DNA of 33,417 nt from an uncultured Clostridia bacterium (GTDB lineage Bacteria > Bacillota > Clostridia > TANB77 > CAG-465): contig CANRLG010000012.1 of assembly GCA_947631415.1 (NCBI GenBank), positions 1-33,417 of the forward strand. The letters are read 5' to 3'. The translations under genes were made by a program, and so were the position numbers. Positions within the stretch are counted from its first letter, which is position 1. Each line of letters starts with the position of its first letter. The notes beneath the pieces were generated by a model that had not been told where the DNA came from, did no database searches, and saw only the letters and a program-made list of their open reading frames with translations. This document shows positions 1-6,686 of the stretch, piece by piece.

Positions 1-21
1 ACAATATGTCAATACAAAAAT

Positions 22-61
22 CGCAATTCATACCACTACCTTAGAGGTAGGGGACTTCTTG
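22..61 (+). mobile_element. Probable IS200/IS605-family right end (TnpB guide-RNA-type hairpin)
   Basis: An imperfect hairpin has arms CCACTACC (33-40) and GGTAGGGG (46-53) with one A.G mismatch and a TTAGA loop. Outer GCAA (23-26) and TTGC (58-61) can also pair. The arrangement TCGCAATTCAT, hairpin, ACTTCTTGC is, from memory, the conserved right end found after tnpB in many Firmicutes IS200/IS605 elements, which is also the 3' end of the TnpB omega RNA. If so, tnpB lies on the plus strand just left of the window. No transposase is visible here, so this is a call on a short motif. Confidence 0.45.
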
Positions 62-88
62 CTTAGTTAGGTTAAATTTGTGTAATTA

Positions 89-114
89 AAAAAAGAGAGG
101 CTTCACACACCTCT
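89..114 (-). terminator. Rho-independent terminator of the rpoZ-kinase operon
   Basis: On the minus strand AGAGG (114-110) and CCTCT (100-96) form a 5-bp stem around a 9-nt loop, followed at once by a run of seven T. The stem begins within the stop codon of the kinase gene. Short but well formed. Confidence 0.65.
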
Positions 115-676
115 ACTTTCTCTCATTTAGCCATTTTTTATACTCAGTAAGTATAATATCTTTTACCATTTCTGGTGTTTTATCTGTAGTATCTACAACT
201 AAATCATAATTTGACATATCTTCACGTCTTACATTATATGTCTTTAAATATCTATAATTTTCTTGTTCGTAACGATATTTAATATCTTCTATAGCTTTTT
301 GAACAGATTCATATTCTTCTGTATCTTTTCTCAAAGCATCATTATACGCACGTCTTCCAGCTTCATTTATATCTACTTTCAAATAAACTTTAAAAGAAGA
401 TGGAATTGCATAAAATCCAAGTCTTGCATCAACAATCAAATTGTCATGAGTCTGTGCATACTCTGCACAACTTTTTTCAACTTTTTGGTCTATTTCTTCG
501 TGAGCATTCAAATACTCTTGAAATTCAATAATAGACATATTCATTTGTTTTGCAAGTTGTCGTACATATTCTCCATTTTTATAAACTTCATATTTCAACT
601 CTTCTTTAAGCAGTGCTGTGACTGTTCCTTTTCCACTTGCTATATCACCAGTGATAGTTATAATATGTATGTTCAT
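113..676 (-). CDS. Cytidylate-kinase-like P-loop NMP kinase
   Basis: A 187-aa protein with a P-loop GDIASGKGT at residues 10-18, right after the first beta strand, then a helical NMP-binding-like region and an Arg-rich lid-like stretch (RYEQENYRYLKTY). This fits the AAA_18 / cytidylate kinase 2 type of small nucleoside monophosphate kinase, which transfers phosphate from ATP to CMP/dCMP or a related substrate in the cytoplasm. The substrate cannot be fixed from sequence alone. The ATG lies 6 bp after the stop codon of rpoZ, and the AAGGAG ribosome binding site is formed by the last codons of rpoZ, so translation is probably coupled. Guanylate kinase is the usual partner of rpoZ in Firmicutes; this P-loop (GDIASGKGT rather than GPSGVGKGT) does not look like Gmk. 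Confidence 0.75.
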   Translation of the reverse strand: MNIHIITITGDIASGKGTVTALLKEELKYEVYKNGEYVRQLAKQMNMSIIEFQEYLNAHEEIDQKVEKSCAEYAQTHDNLIVDARLGFYAIPSSFKVYLKVDINEAGRRAYNDALRKDTEEYESVQKAIEDIKYRYEQENYRYLKTYNVRREDMSNYDLVVDTTDKTPEMVKDIILTEYKKWLNERK

Positions 677-682
677 AAAAAA

Positions 683-1024
683 TTACTCCTTGTCATCTTT
701 TAAAGCTGCCATTTGAGCTTCTTTTATTTCTCTCTCCATTTCAGATTGTGGTGTTACTGCATATTTACCATCAATTTTAATATAAATTTTACCATCAACG
801 ATTTCTTTTGCTGCTCTGTCTACAGCATCAAAAGTATATTCAGAAAAATCTGTATCTTTAGCATTCAATTCTTTTCCAGCAGCCTTTAAAGCCTCTTTAG
901 CTGCTTTTCTTTTTTCTAAAGTTTCAGATTCTATTTGTCTAGCTCTTTTTGATATTGCAAGAACAGATTGATATCTGTTTCCTACTTTTGGTAATATTTC
1001 CTTTACGTTTGGTTTTGATAACAT
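683..1024 (-). CDS. rpoZ: DNA-directed RNA polymerase omega subunit, long form
   Basis: A 113-aa protein. Residues 16-31 (GNRYQSVLAISKRARQ) match the core omega motif (S/N)RY..V...KRARQI, which wraps the C-terminus of beta prime and helps RNA polymerase assembly. Typical Firmicutes omegas are about 60-75 aa. Here residues ~32-65 are an additional charged, Ala/Lys-rich helical stretch between the KRARQI helix and the segment that normally follows (AVDRAAKEIVDGKIYIKIDGKYAV). First gene of a two-gene operon with the kinase. The RBS is AAAGGGGGAAA and a clear promoter lies at 1058-1086. The identification rests on one strong motif and length, and is fairly safe. Confidence 0.85.
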   Translation of the reverse strand: MLSKPNVKEILPKVGNRYQSVLAISKRARQIESETLEKRKAAKEALKAAGKELNAKDTDFSEYTFDAVDRAAKEIVDGKIYIKIDGKYAVTPQSEMEREIKEAQMAALKDDKE

Positions 1025-1057
1025 AATTAAAATTTCCCCCTTTAAAATATGATATAT

Positions 1058-1086
1058 ATTATATATTATTTTTTACAATTTGTAAA
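1058..1086 (-). promoter_or_regulatory. Promoter of rpoZ operon
   Basis: On the minus strand a -35 TTTACA (1086-1081), exactly 17 bp, then a perfect -10 TATAAT (1063-1058), placed 34 bp before the rpoZ ATG. Sigma-A type by inspection; the region is AT-rich, so the -35/-10 spacing is the main support. Confidence 0.6.
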
Positions 1087-1111
1087 TACAAACTAGCTAT
1101 TTTTCGTAAAC

Positions 1112-1135
1112 TAAAATTCACAAATCGTAGTAATA
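1112..1135. repeat. Left copy of 24-bp direct repeat (methyltransferase 3'-end duplicate)
   Basis: 24 bp matching 4316-4339 at 23 of 24 positions in the same orientation. Read on the minus strand it would encode the tail ITTICEF followed by a TAG stop (stop bases 1111-1113), the same seven residues that end the methyltransferase at 4315. There is no further homology on the upstream side, so it is either a 3'-end remnant of a gene or an attachment-like core. The surrounding 1087-1190 holds no gene that I can see. Confidence 0.6.
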
Positions 1136-1190
1136 TTATAATTTAAAAATATTTTTAATTATTAATTACTTGCATCTATATAAAACATTG

Positions 1191-3059
1191 TTATATTGTT
1201 AATTTTAGCAAATAACTTTCATCTGATGTTTCTACTATCTTATATTCTAAATTTAAGATTTCATTAATAATATTATTTTTATCTTTATCTATTATTATCC
1301 ATCCTACTCTATACTTTTCTAGCAAATTTTGTAATAAATTTATTTTTTCTTCATTTCCATCTATTATATCTTGTAAGTCAATTCTTTCTTGTGCTTCTTC
1401 TTCTTTTCCTCTATATTGTAATAAATCTAACATATATTGATACCTAGAAAAGATTAACTTTATATTACTATATTTTTGTCTAATCGTTGTATTTATTCCA
1501 TTTTTTGCAACAAGTGTCCTATTATTTTCATCTTGAGATATTATTTGTCCAAAAGCTATAGCATCTTGAGGTAGTTTATATACATTTTCTACTTTCCTAA
1601 AAGAGTTATCTGCTGATACAATCCATTTTCCTGTTAAGCAAATAACAACTATACATGCACATACAAACGCATATTTTAATTTTAAATTTTTTATTTTATC
1701 CAATATTAATAATATTGCTGTAATAATACCATAAGAAAATGGAATTAACCAAAATACTCGCCAATATGTACTTACCTTAGTTATATTTTCTGCAACAAAT
1801 TTTCCTGTTATTGGATTCCAAATAAATATGAGCATAAGTATTGGAGCAAATACCAATATATTTTTTTGTTCATCATTACCTTTTTTTAAAATATATATTG
1901 CTGATAATATATACAAAATCAAATATATCCATGAATGTCCACCAAAGAATTTAGTATAAATATTCAATATTCCTTCATATGATATTGTTGAAGCTGCGGC
2001 AATTTGAGCAGTAAATTGACTTGTTCTCATATATATAAATAGAGTAAAACTCAACACCGCTATAACACTTGGTATCATATATAATAATAGTTTAGCATTC
2101 TTTTTGTATATAGATATTGCCACTAGTAAAAACAATGTCTCAAATCCTATTATAAATAAACTTGTTGGATTCAGTCCAATAGATGCTAATACACATATTA
2201 ACATATCTATAGATAAAGTATAGTCGACTTTTTCTAATGCATTTACTATATATGTAATAACTAAAGGTAAAACAACAGTTAAATATACAGATTTTCCTTG
2301 CCAAATTCTGCACATTACTCTACTTCCACAAGTATAAGTTGAATACCCTCCAAATAAATTAAATAAAATTAAAAATCCTGCAAAAAAATAAGCTTTATTA
2401 TTATCTTTAAATAATTTTTTTCCTAGTACAATACTTGACATACTAGATAATATTATTAAAATTGGTATTAAAAAAGTATGTGCTATAATAACTGGTTCAA
2501 CTGAAAAAATCTTTCCATATACTGTAATCATACTTTCCCATACCTGAAAATCATAAAGTGGTACTGTACCTAAACTATCATCCCCCATGCTTGAATCATA
2601 CTCATTTAAATATTGAGAATTTGCAAACAAAGTAGAATTACTTACATAAAATGAATCATCATCATCTGATTTGTAATATATTGTCGTAAGAATAATTTCA
2701 AACATTAGTAAAGCTACAAAAAGTATTCTCACTAGTACATCTTTTACTTGTACCTTTTTTAAATTATTCTTTTCGTACTTTTTAGTATTTTTTAAATCTT
2801 TATATGTAAAATACATCCCTATAATTGTTGGTACAATAGTTATAGCCATCATTACACTCATAAAAATAGTTGTACTTAATTTAAAAGCTACAAAATACCA
2901 CAAAAAAAGCTGTATTAATGCTAAATTTACAACAAAACCATATACTATATTTTCAATATAGTTATTTTCTTTTTTTAATATTTTACTTATACATTTTCCA
3001 GTAAAAAAATTAGTCAAAAAAATGTAGAAGAAAAATAGCATAAATTTAATAATCAACAT
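1191..3059 (-). CDS. Large polytopic membrane protein, DUF6077/GT-C-like
   Basis: A 622-aa protein with about 12-14 hydrophobic segments and a soluble C-terminal tail (~510-622). I chose the ATG at 3059 because GAGGAGATAAGT precedes it; an open frame reaches 40 codons further upstream without an RBS. An acidic SDDDDSFYVS motif (131-140) lies in what would be a large extracytoplasmic loop, followed by a WES...YG segment. Asp clusters in such loops are typical of GT-C glycosyltransferases, and the overall look resembles the clostridial family DUF6077, but this is recollection only. It is divergent from a GT2-GtrA fusion across 141 bp, which suggests the pair forms a sugar-lipid donor synthase/flippase plus an extracytoplasmic transferase. 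The substrate is unknown. Confidence 0.55.
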   Translation of the reverse strand: MLIIKFMLFFFYIFLTNFFTGKCISKILKKENNYIENIVYGFVVNLALIQLFLWYFVAFKLSTTIFMSVMMAITIVPTIIGMYFTYKDLKNTKKYEKNNLKKVQVKDVLVRILFVALLMFEIILTTIYYKSDDDDSFYVSNSTLFANSQYLNEYDSSMGDDSLGTVPLYDFQVWESMITVYGKIFSVEPVIIAHTFLIPILIILSSMSSIVLGKKLFKDNNKAYFFAGFLILFNLFGGYSTYTCGSRVMCRIWQGKSVYLTVVLPLVITYIVNALEKVDYTLSIDMLICVLASIGLNPTSLFIIGFETLFLLVAISIYKKNAKLLLYMIPSVIAVLSFTLFIYMRTSQFTAQIAAASTISYEGILNIYTKFFGGHSWIYLILYILSAIYILKKGNDEQKNILVFAPILMLIFIWNPITGKFVAENITKVSTYWRVFWLIPFSYGIITAILLILDKIKNLKLKYAFVCACIVVICLTGKWIVSADNSFRKVENVYKLPQDAIAFGQIISQDENNRTLVAKNGINTTIRQKYSNIKLIFSRYQYMLDLLQYRGKEEEAQERIDLQDIIDGNEEKINLLQNLLEKYRVGWIIIDKDKNNIINEILNLEYKIVETSDESYLLKLTI

Positions 3060-3085
3060 ACTTATCTCCTCATATAGTATTCTAA

Positions 3086-3114
3086 ATTTTATCATATAAT
3101 ATTTAGTTTGTAAA
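3086..3114 (-). promoter_or_regulatory. Promoter of the 622-aa membrane protein gene
   Basis: Minus-strand -35 TTTACA (3114-3109), 17 bp, -10 TAAAAT (3091-3086), 26 bp before the chosen ATG. Faces away from the 3147-3175 promoter, giving a divergent regulatory region. Confidence 0.5.
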
Positions 3115-3146
3115 CGAATTATAAAATCACAATATATTATAAATAT

Positions 3147-3175
3147 TTGAACTATATTTCCATATATGTTATAAT
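3147..3175 (+). promoter_or_regulatory. Promoter of the GT2-GtrA gene
   Basis: TTGAAC (3147-3152), 17 bp, TATAAT (3170-3175), then AGAGGG as RBS before the ATG at 3201. Close to the sigma-A consensus. Confidence 0.65.
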
Positions 3176-3200
3176 ACACTATATAAAAAGAGGGATATAA

Positions 3201-4277
3201 ATGAACAAAAACGATATTGTCGTATTAATACCAGCGTATAATCCAACTGAAGATTTAATTTTACTTACCGACAACCTATTATCAAATAATTACAAAGTAG
3301 TTATTGTTAATGACGGCAGTAAGGAAGAAACAAATTATATTTTTGATAAATTAGATAAAGATAATGTAATATTCATAGAACATGAATTTAACAAAGGAAA
3401 AGGTCAAGCATTAAAGACTGGATTTAAATATATACTCGAAAATATCAAATGTAAAGGTGTTATAACTGCAGATGCAGATGGACAGCATTTAGTATCTGAT
3501 ATAATAAATATATCTAATTCTCTATGTGAAAATTCAAAAAGTTTAATTCTTGGAAGCAGAACCTTAGATAAGAGTATGCCCTTTAGAAGTAAATTTGGTA
3601 ACTCAATAACTCGTTTAGTATTTAAACTTGCTACCAAAGTTCGTGTATATGATACTCAAACTGGTCTTAGAGGTATCCCCTTTGAATTACTAGAAAAGTT
3701 TGTTGAAATTGATGGTCAAAGATATGAATATGAAATTAATATGTTGCTTTATTGTGCAAAAAATAAAATTCGTATAGAAGAAATTCCTATAAAAACCGTT
3801 TACATAGATAATAATAAAACATCTAGCTTTCATGCAATCAAAGATTCATTCCAAATATATAAATGTATATTCAAAAATTCTGATATTAAGACATCTATAC
3901 TTTTTGGAATTTCTGCTATTATTTCTTTTTTAATTGACTTTATATTGTTACTTGTTTTAAATAAAATTTTGCTACCTTTATTAGAAGAAAATATAGCTCT
4001 ATTACTAAGTGTAATCGGTGCAAGAGCTGTTAGTTCTTTGTTTAATTTTACATTTAACAGAAACGTAGTATTTAATAACCATTCAAGTATTATAAAAGCA
4101 CTATCCCAATATTACTTATTGGCAATTTCTGTACTTATTGTTAATTATCTCTTATTAAATTTATTAACAATACAATTAAGTTTAAACCTAACACTTTCTA
4201 AAATACTTGTGGAAATATTTTTATTTATTAACAATTATATTATTCAAAAGATATTTATATTTAAAAAGAACACCTAA
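3201..4277 (+). CDS. GT2 polyprenyl-phosphate glycosyltransferase fused to GtrA domain
   Basis: A 358-aa two-domain protein. Residues ~5-215 are a GT2 fold of the dolichol-phosphate mannose synthase/GtrB type: PAYNP (11-15), VNDGS (36-40) and the metal-binding DADGQH (91-96), then TQTGLRGIP, the usual (Q/T)TGxR signature. From ~230 to the end there are four membrane helices with NFTFNRNVVF, the GtrA-family hallmark. Such proteins make undecaprenyl-phosphate-linked hexose at the inner leaflet and help flip it outward; the fusion puts both steps in one chain. It lacks the two C-terminal helices of classic GtrB, which are replaced by GtrA. Divergent partner of the 622-aa membrane protein, a plausible acceptor-side transferase. 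Ends in a strong terminator. Confidence 0.85.
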   Translation: MNKNDIVVLIPAYNPTEDLILLTDNLLSNNYKVVIVNDGSKEETNYIFDKLDKDNVIFIEHEFNKGKGQALKTGFKYILENIKCKGVITADADGQHLVSDIINISNSLCENSKSLILGSRTLDKSMPFRSKFGNSITRLVFKLATKVRVYDTQTGLRGIPFELLEKFVEIDGQRYEYEINMLLYCAKNKIRIEEIPIKTVYIDNNKTSSFHAIKDSFQIYKCIFKNSDIKTSILFGISAIISFLIDFILLLVLNKILLPLLEENIALLLSVIGARAVSSLFNFTFNRNVVFNNHSSIIKALSQYYLLAISVLIVNYLLLNLLTIQLSLNLTLSKILVEIFLFINNYIIQKIFIFKKNT

Positions 4278-4303
4278 TTTAATACTTAGGTGCTCTTTTT
4301 TAT
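4266..4303 (+). terminator. Terminator between GT2-GtrA and the convergent methyltransferase gene, likely bidirectional
   Basis: Arms 4266-4277 and 4286-4297 pair over 12 bp with one mismatch around an 8-nt loop, followed by a T run on the plus strand. Read on the minus strand the hairpin is followed by TTCTTTTT, so it can also end the methyltransferase transcript. The left arm includes the stop codon of the GT2-GtrA gene. Confidence 0.8.
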
Positions 4304-4314
4304 TTATAATATAA

Positions 4315-5184
4315 TTAAAATTCACAAATTGTAGTAATACCACAAGGTAGAAATATCTCAGAATTTTTTTGTTTTAGACCTATTTCATCAAAAGATATCT
4401 TCATATTATTTCTTTTTATAGCAAAATTTAATGCATTTTCAATAACAGTTCCAGATAAACCACCAGTATATGTATTTACCATAATAAATAAAGGATTATC
4501 AGATAATAGTTCATTACATAGTTCAAGTAATTCATATATATTATTTTCTATTGTCCATACTTCTCCATTTTTTCCTCTACCATAAGATGGTGGATCCATT
4601 ATAATTGCATCATATTTATTTCCACGTCTTATCTCTCGCTTTACAAATTTTAATACATCATCAACTAGAAATCTTACTGTTCTATCTTGTAAATTACTAG
4701 ATATTACATTTTCTTTTGCCCAGTTTACCATTCCTTGTGATGAATCTACATGGACTACTTCTGCTCCTGCATACGCACAAGCTACACTTGCTCCACCAGT
4801 ATAAGCAAATAAATTTAATACCTTAATTTTTCTTCCTTTTTTAGTTTCTTTTGAAATTGCATTTATCATATAATCCCAGTTTACAGCTTGTTCTGGAAAT
4901 AGTCCTGTATGTTTAAATCCCATTGGTTTTAAATTAAATGTCAAATCTTTGTAATTAATACTCCAACTATCTTTCATTGCCTTTAATTTTTCCCAATGTC
5001 CTCCACCATTACTACTTCTTATATATCTTGCATGAGCTCTTTTCCATTCCTTTGGATTTGTCTTTGTTGTCCAAACAATTTGAGGGTCTGGCCTAATTAG
5101 TATATACTCTCCCCATCTTTCAAGTTTTTCACCATTTGCCATATCTAGTAATTCATACTCATCTAAATATTTACTATAACGCAT
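4315..5184 (-). CDS. Class I SAM-dependent methyltransferase, RlmI/RlmK-like
   Basis: A 289-aa Rossmann-fold methyltransferase. SAM-binding motif I is VLNLFAYTGG (122-131), the acidic motif II is at VHVDSS (144-149), and the catalytic-type motif IV is DPPSYGRG (197-204). The FAYTGG plus DPPS(Y/F) combination is characteristic of the 23S rRNA cytosine-C5 methyltransferase group (RlmI-like, Methyltrans_SAM), but the N-terminal PUA domain of full RlmI is absent, so the RNA substrate is uncertain. The RBS is AAGGAG. A -10 TATAAT on the minus strand (5206-5211) sits just upstream and overlaps the start region of the divergent ylbJ gene. Its last seven codons and stop are duplicated at 1111-1133. 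Confidence 0.75.
   Translation of the reverse strand: MRYSKYLDEYELLDMANGEKLERWGEYILIRPDPQIVWTTKTNPKEWKRAHARYIRSSNGGGHWEKLKAMKDSWSINYKDLTFNLKPMGFKHTGLFPEQAVNWDYMINAISKETKKGRKIKVLNLFAYTGGASVACAYAGAEVVHVDSSQGMVNWAKENVISSNLQDRTVRFLVDDVLKFVKREIRRGNKYDAIIMDPPSYGRGKNGEVWTIENNIYELLELCNELLSDNPLFIMVNTYTGGLSGTVIENALNFAIKRNNMKISFDEIGLKQKNSEIFLPCGITTICEF
4316..4339. repeat. Right copy of 24-bp direct repeat (methyltransferase 3' end)
   Basis: Contains the last codons of the methyltransferase gene (ITTICEF and most of the stop codon). Matches 1112-1135 at 23 of 24 positions, same orientation. The two copies bracket the divergent membrane-protein/GT2-GtrA pair. Confidence 0.6.
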
Positions 5185-5213
5185 ATTATTTCTCCTTTTT
5201 CATAAATTATACT

Positions 5214-6314
5214 ATGATTATTAATTTACAAAAACCATATATTAAGTTTATATTATTTGTTATTTTACTATTTTCATTATTTATATTTCAAGAAAGTAAT
5301 TTTGAAACTGTTATACAATCTACAGATATATTTTTAAGCTCCATTTTGCCATCTATTTTCCCTTTTATTCTTTTTACTAACATGTTACTCATTTCGAATG
5401 GATTAGTTTTTTTAAAGCCAATTTTAAAAGAAAATTACTATATTTTCTTTTGCATAATAACTGGATTTTTATGTGGATATCCAATGGGTGCTAAAACCAC
5501 ATCTGCTATGTTAAATGAAAAGAAAATTTCATATAAACAAGCTAAGTTTCTACTTTCTTTTGTTAATAATTGTAATCCTATATTTATACTTTCCACTGTA
5601 GGCTTGTCTATACTTGGAAATGTTAAATATGGATTAATTTTATGTATTAGTCACTACCTTAGTGCAATAATAATATCTTTAATATATTTATCTCATACTA
5701 TTATACACAAAAGTAATAAAAAATCAAATAATTTTAAGATAAATGAGACTAAAATATTACATAATAGTATATTTGAAGTACTAGATGCATCAATAAAGTC
5801 TACCCTATCTACTCTTGGTAATATTTTTTCTTGCGTTACAATTTTTAATTTGCTATTTTCTTGTATTAAACAAATTATTATACATTTTAAGTTATCTAAT
5901 ACTGCTATATCCTTAATATCTTCTATTTTTGAGGTAACACAAGGAATAAAAAATATTGTAACTAACACCAATTATACAGATAGTATTTCATTATGCTTAA
6001 TATCCTTTGCACTAGGTTTTAGTGGATTTGCTATTATATTTCAAATATATTCATGCATTTACAAAGATAAAATTAATGTTTTTTATATTATTTATAATAA
6101 ATTAAAACAAGGAATTTTGTCTTCTATTATAACTTACATTTGTTTGAAATTATGTAAAAATACTAAAATTAATTTGTTTAGTTACGAATATCTTACTCAA
6201 AACTTTAAATTAAATATATTTTCTCAATATTCATACTTCATATTTTGTGTATGTATTATATACATATTAATATTTGCTTTTAATTCTACTAAAAATAGAA
6301 TACAAAAAAAGTAA
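5214..6314 (+). CDS. ylbJ: Sporulation integral membrane protein YlbJ-like
   Basis: A 366-aa polytopic membrane protein. The hallmarks are LPSIFPF (45-51), GFLCGYPMGAK (84-94) and FVNNCNP (116-122), the GYPMGA and NN.NP signatures I associate with YlbJ, a nucleoside-recognition/gate-domain protein expressed in the mother cell of Bacillus and needed for stable spores. About 8-10 hydrophobic segments, and slightly shorter than B. subtilis YlbJ (~400 aa). I chose the ATG at 5214 because it starts just before the first hydrophobic helix; no convincing Shine-Dalgarno is visible, which is odd for this window. The start lies only 29 bp from the divergent methyltransferase ATG. A 12-bp stem overlaps its stop codon. 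The presence of ylbJ suggests a spore-forming lineage. Confidence 0.75.
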   Translation: MIINLQKPYIKFILFVILLFSLFIFQESNFETVIQSTDIFLSSILPSIFPFILFTNMLLISNGLVFLKPILKENYYIFFCIITGFLCGYPMGAKTTSAMLNEKKISYKQAKFLLSFVNNCNPIFILSTVGLSILGNVKYGLILCISHYLSAIIISLIYLSHTIIHKSNKKSNNFKINETKILHNSIFEVLDASIKSTLSTLGNIFSCVTIFNLLFSCIKQIIIHFKLSNTAISLISSIFEVTQGIKNIVTNTNYTDSISLCLISFALGFSGFAIIFQIYSCIYKDKINVFYIIYNKLKQGILSSIITYICLKLCKNTKINLFSYEYLTQNFKLNIFSQYSYFIFCVCIIYILIFAFNSTKNRIQKK

Positions 6315-6341
6315 CTTAAAACATATCTATTTTAAGTTACT
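6304..6341 (-). terminator. Perfect 12-bp stem at ylbJ 3' end, U-tract on the minus strand only
   Basis: Arms 6310-6321 and 6330-6341 pair perfectly over 12 bp. On the minus strand the stem is followed by seven T (A run 6304-6310), a textbook terminator. On the plus strand it is followed by CTATATAAA, without a U-tract. It would therefore stop transcripts entering ylbJ from the right better than it stops ylbJ mRNA, though it may still protect the ylbJ 3' end. Confidence 0.6.
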
Positions 6342-6389
6342 CTATATAAATTAAAGAAGGGGGTAAACTATAAGTCTACACTAATATTA

Positions 6390-6397
6390 TATACAGT
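6390..6397 (+). promoter_or_regulatory. Possible sporulation sigma-E-like -10 before the 75-aa gene
   Basis: TATACAGT matches the sigma-E -10 consensus (CATACANT) at all but the first base and lies 33 bp before the TTG start at 6431. A CTATAAG at 6368-6374, 15 bp upstream, shares only the central ATA with the sigma-E -35. No sigma-A pair is obvious in 6315-6430. Weak evidence, noted because ylbJ is next door. Confidence 0.25.
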
Positions 6398-6430
6398 TAT
6401 TATTTTTTTATTCATAAAGGAGGTGAGTTT

Positions 6431-6658
6431 TTGGATAAAAATCAACCATTTTTTGACCCATATAATTTTAATATTCAACAACAAGCAATGCAAAATCCAA
6501 GTATAGACCCTACAATAGATAATATGGCAAATCCTATGATGTACTATGAACAACAATATATATATTATAGGTATTTAACTCAAGTTTTAGAATATAAGAT
6601 AAAATTAAAAGAACTTGAAAAATTAAATAATACCAATAATACTACTACAAATAATTAA
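6431..6658 (+). CDS. Small Asn/Gln/Tyr-rich protein of unknown function (TTG start)
   Basis: 75 aa, starting at a TTG placed 8 nt after a very strong AAAGGAGGTGA ribosome binding site; no ATG near the RBS is in frame. The N-terminal half is polar and rich in Asn, Gln, Pro and Met (NPSIDPTIDNMANPMMYYEQQ). Residues ~40-66 form an aromatic-to-charged helix (YIYYRYLTQVLEYKIKLKELEK), and the tail is Asn/Thr-only. No signal peptide or membrane helix. I do not recognise the family. Its size, composition, the neighbouring ylbJ and a sigma-E-like -10 make a sporulation or spore-coat role possible, but that is inference. Followed by a bidirectional terminator. Confidence 0.7.
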   Translation: MDKNQPFFDPYNFNIQQQAMQNPSIDPTIDNMANPMMYYEQQYIYYRYLTQVLEYKIKLKELEKLNNTNNTTTNN

Positions 6659-6686
6659 AAAGGTGATTTCTCACCTTTTTAAATTT
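6655..6686. terminator. Bidirectional terminator between convergent genes
   Basis: Arms 6655-6666 and 6671-6682 form a perfect 12-bp stem with a TTTC loop, and A/T runs lie on both sides. It serves both the 75-aa gene (plus) and the convergent membrane protein gene (minus). The left arm begins at the stop codon of the 75-aa gene. Confidence 0.85.

Noticed and set aside
263-703. Plus-strand open frame of 146 codons opposite the kinase gene
   Set aside because: Phe/Ile/Ser-rich translation typical of the reverse complement of an AT-rich gene; no RBS; the minus-strand protein has a P-loop and a proper RBS.
1141-1190. AT-only inverted repeat after the 622-aa gene as its terminator
   Set aside because: The stem is only A/T pairs around AAAAATATTTTT, without a distinct U-tract; too weak to call.
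3060-3179. 40-codon N-terminal extension of the 622-aa membrane protein
   Set aside because: It runs through the divergent promoter region and has no RBS, whereas the ATG at 3059 follows GAGGAGATAAG.
6368-6556. Minus-strand 62-codon frame opposite the 75-aa gene
   Set aside because: No RBS, and it overlaps the clearly better plus-strand gene with AAAGGAGGTGA.
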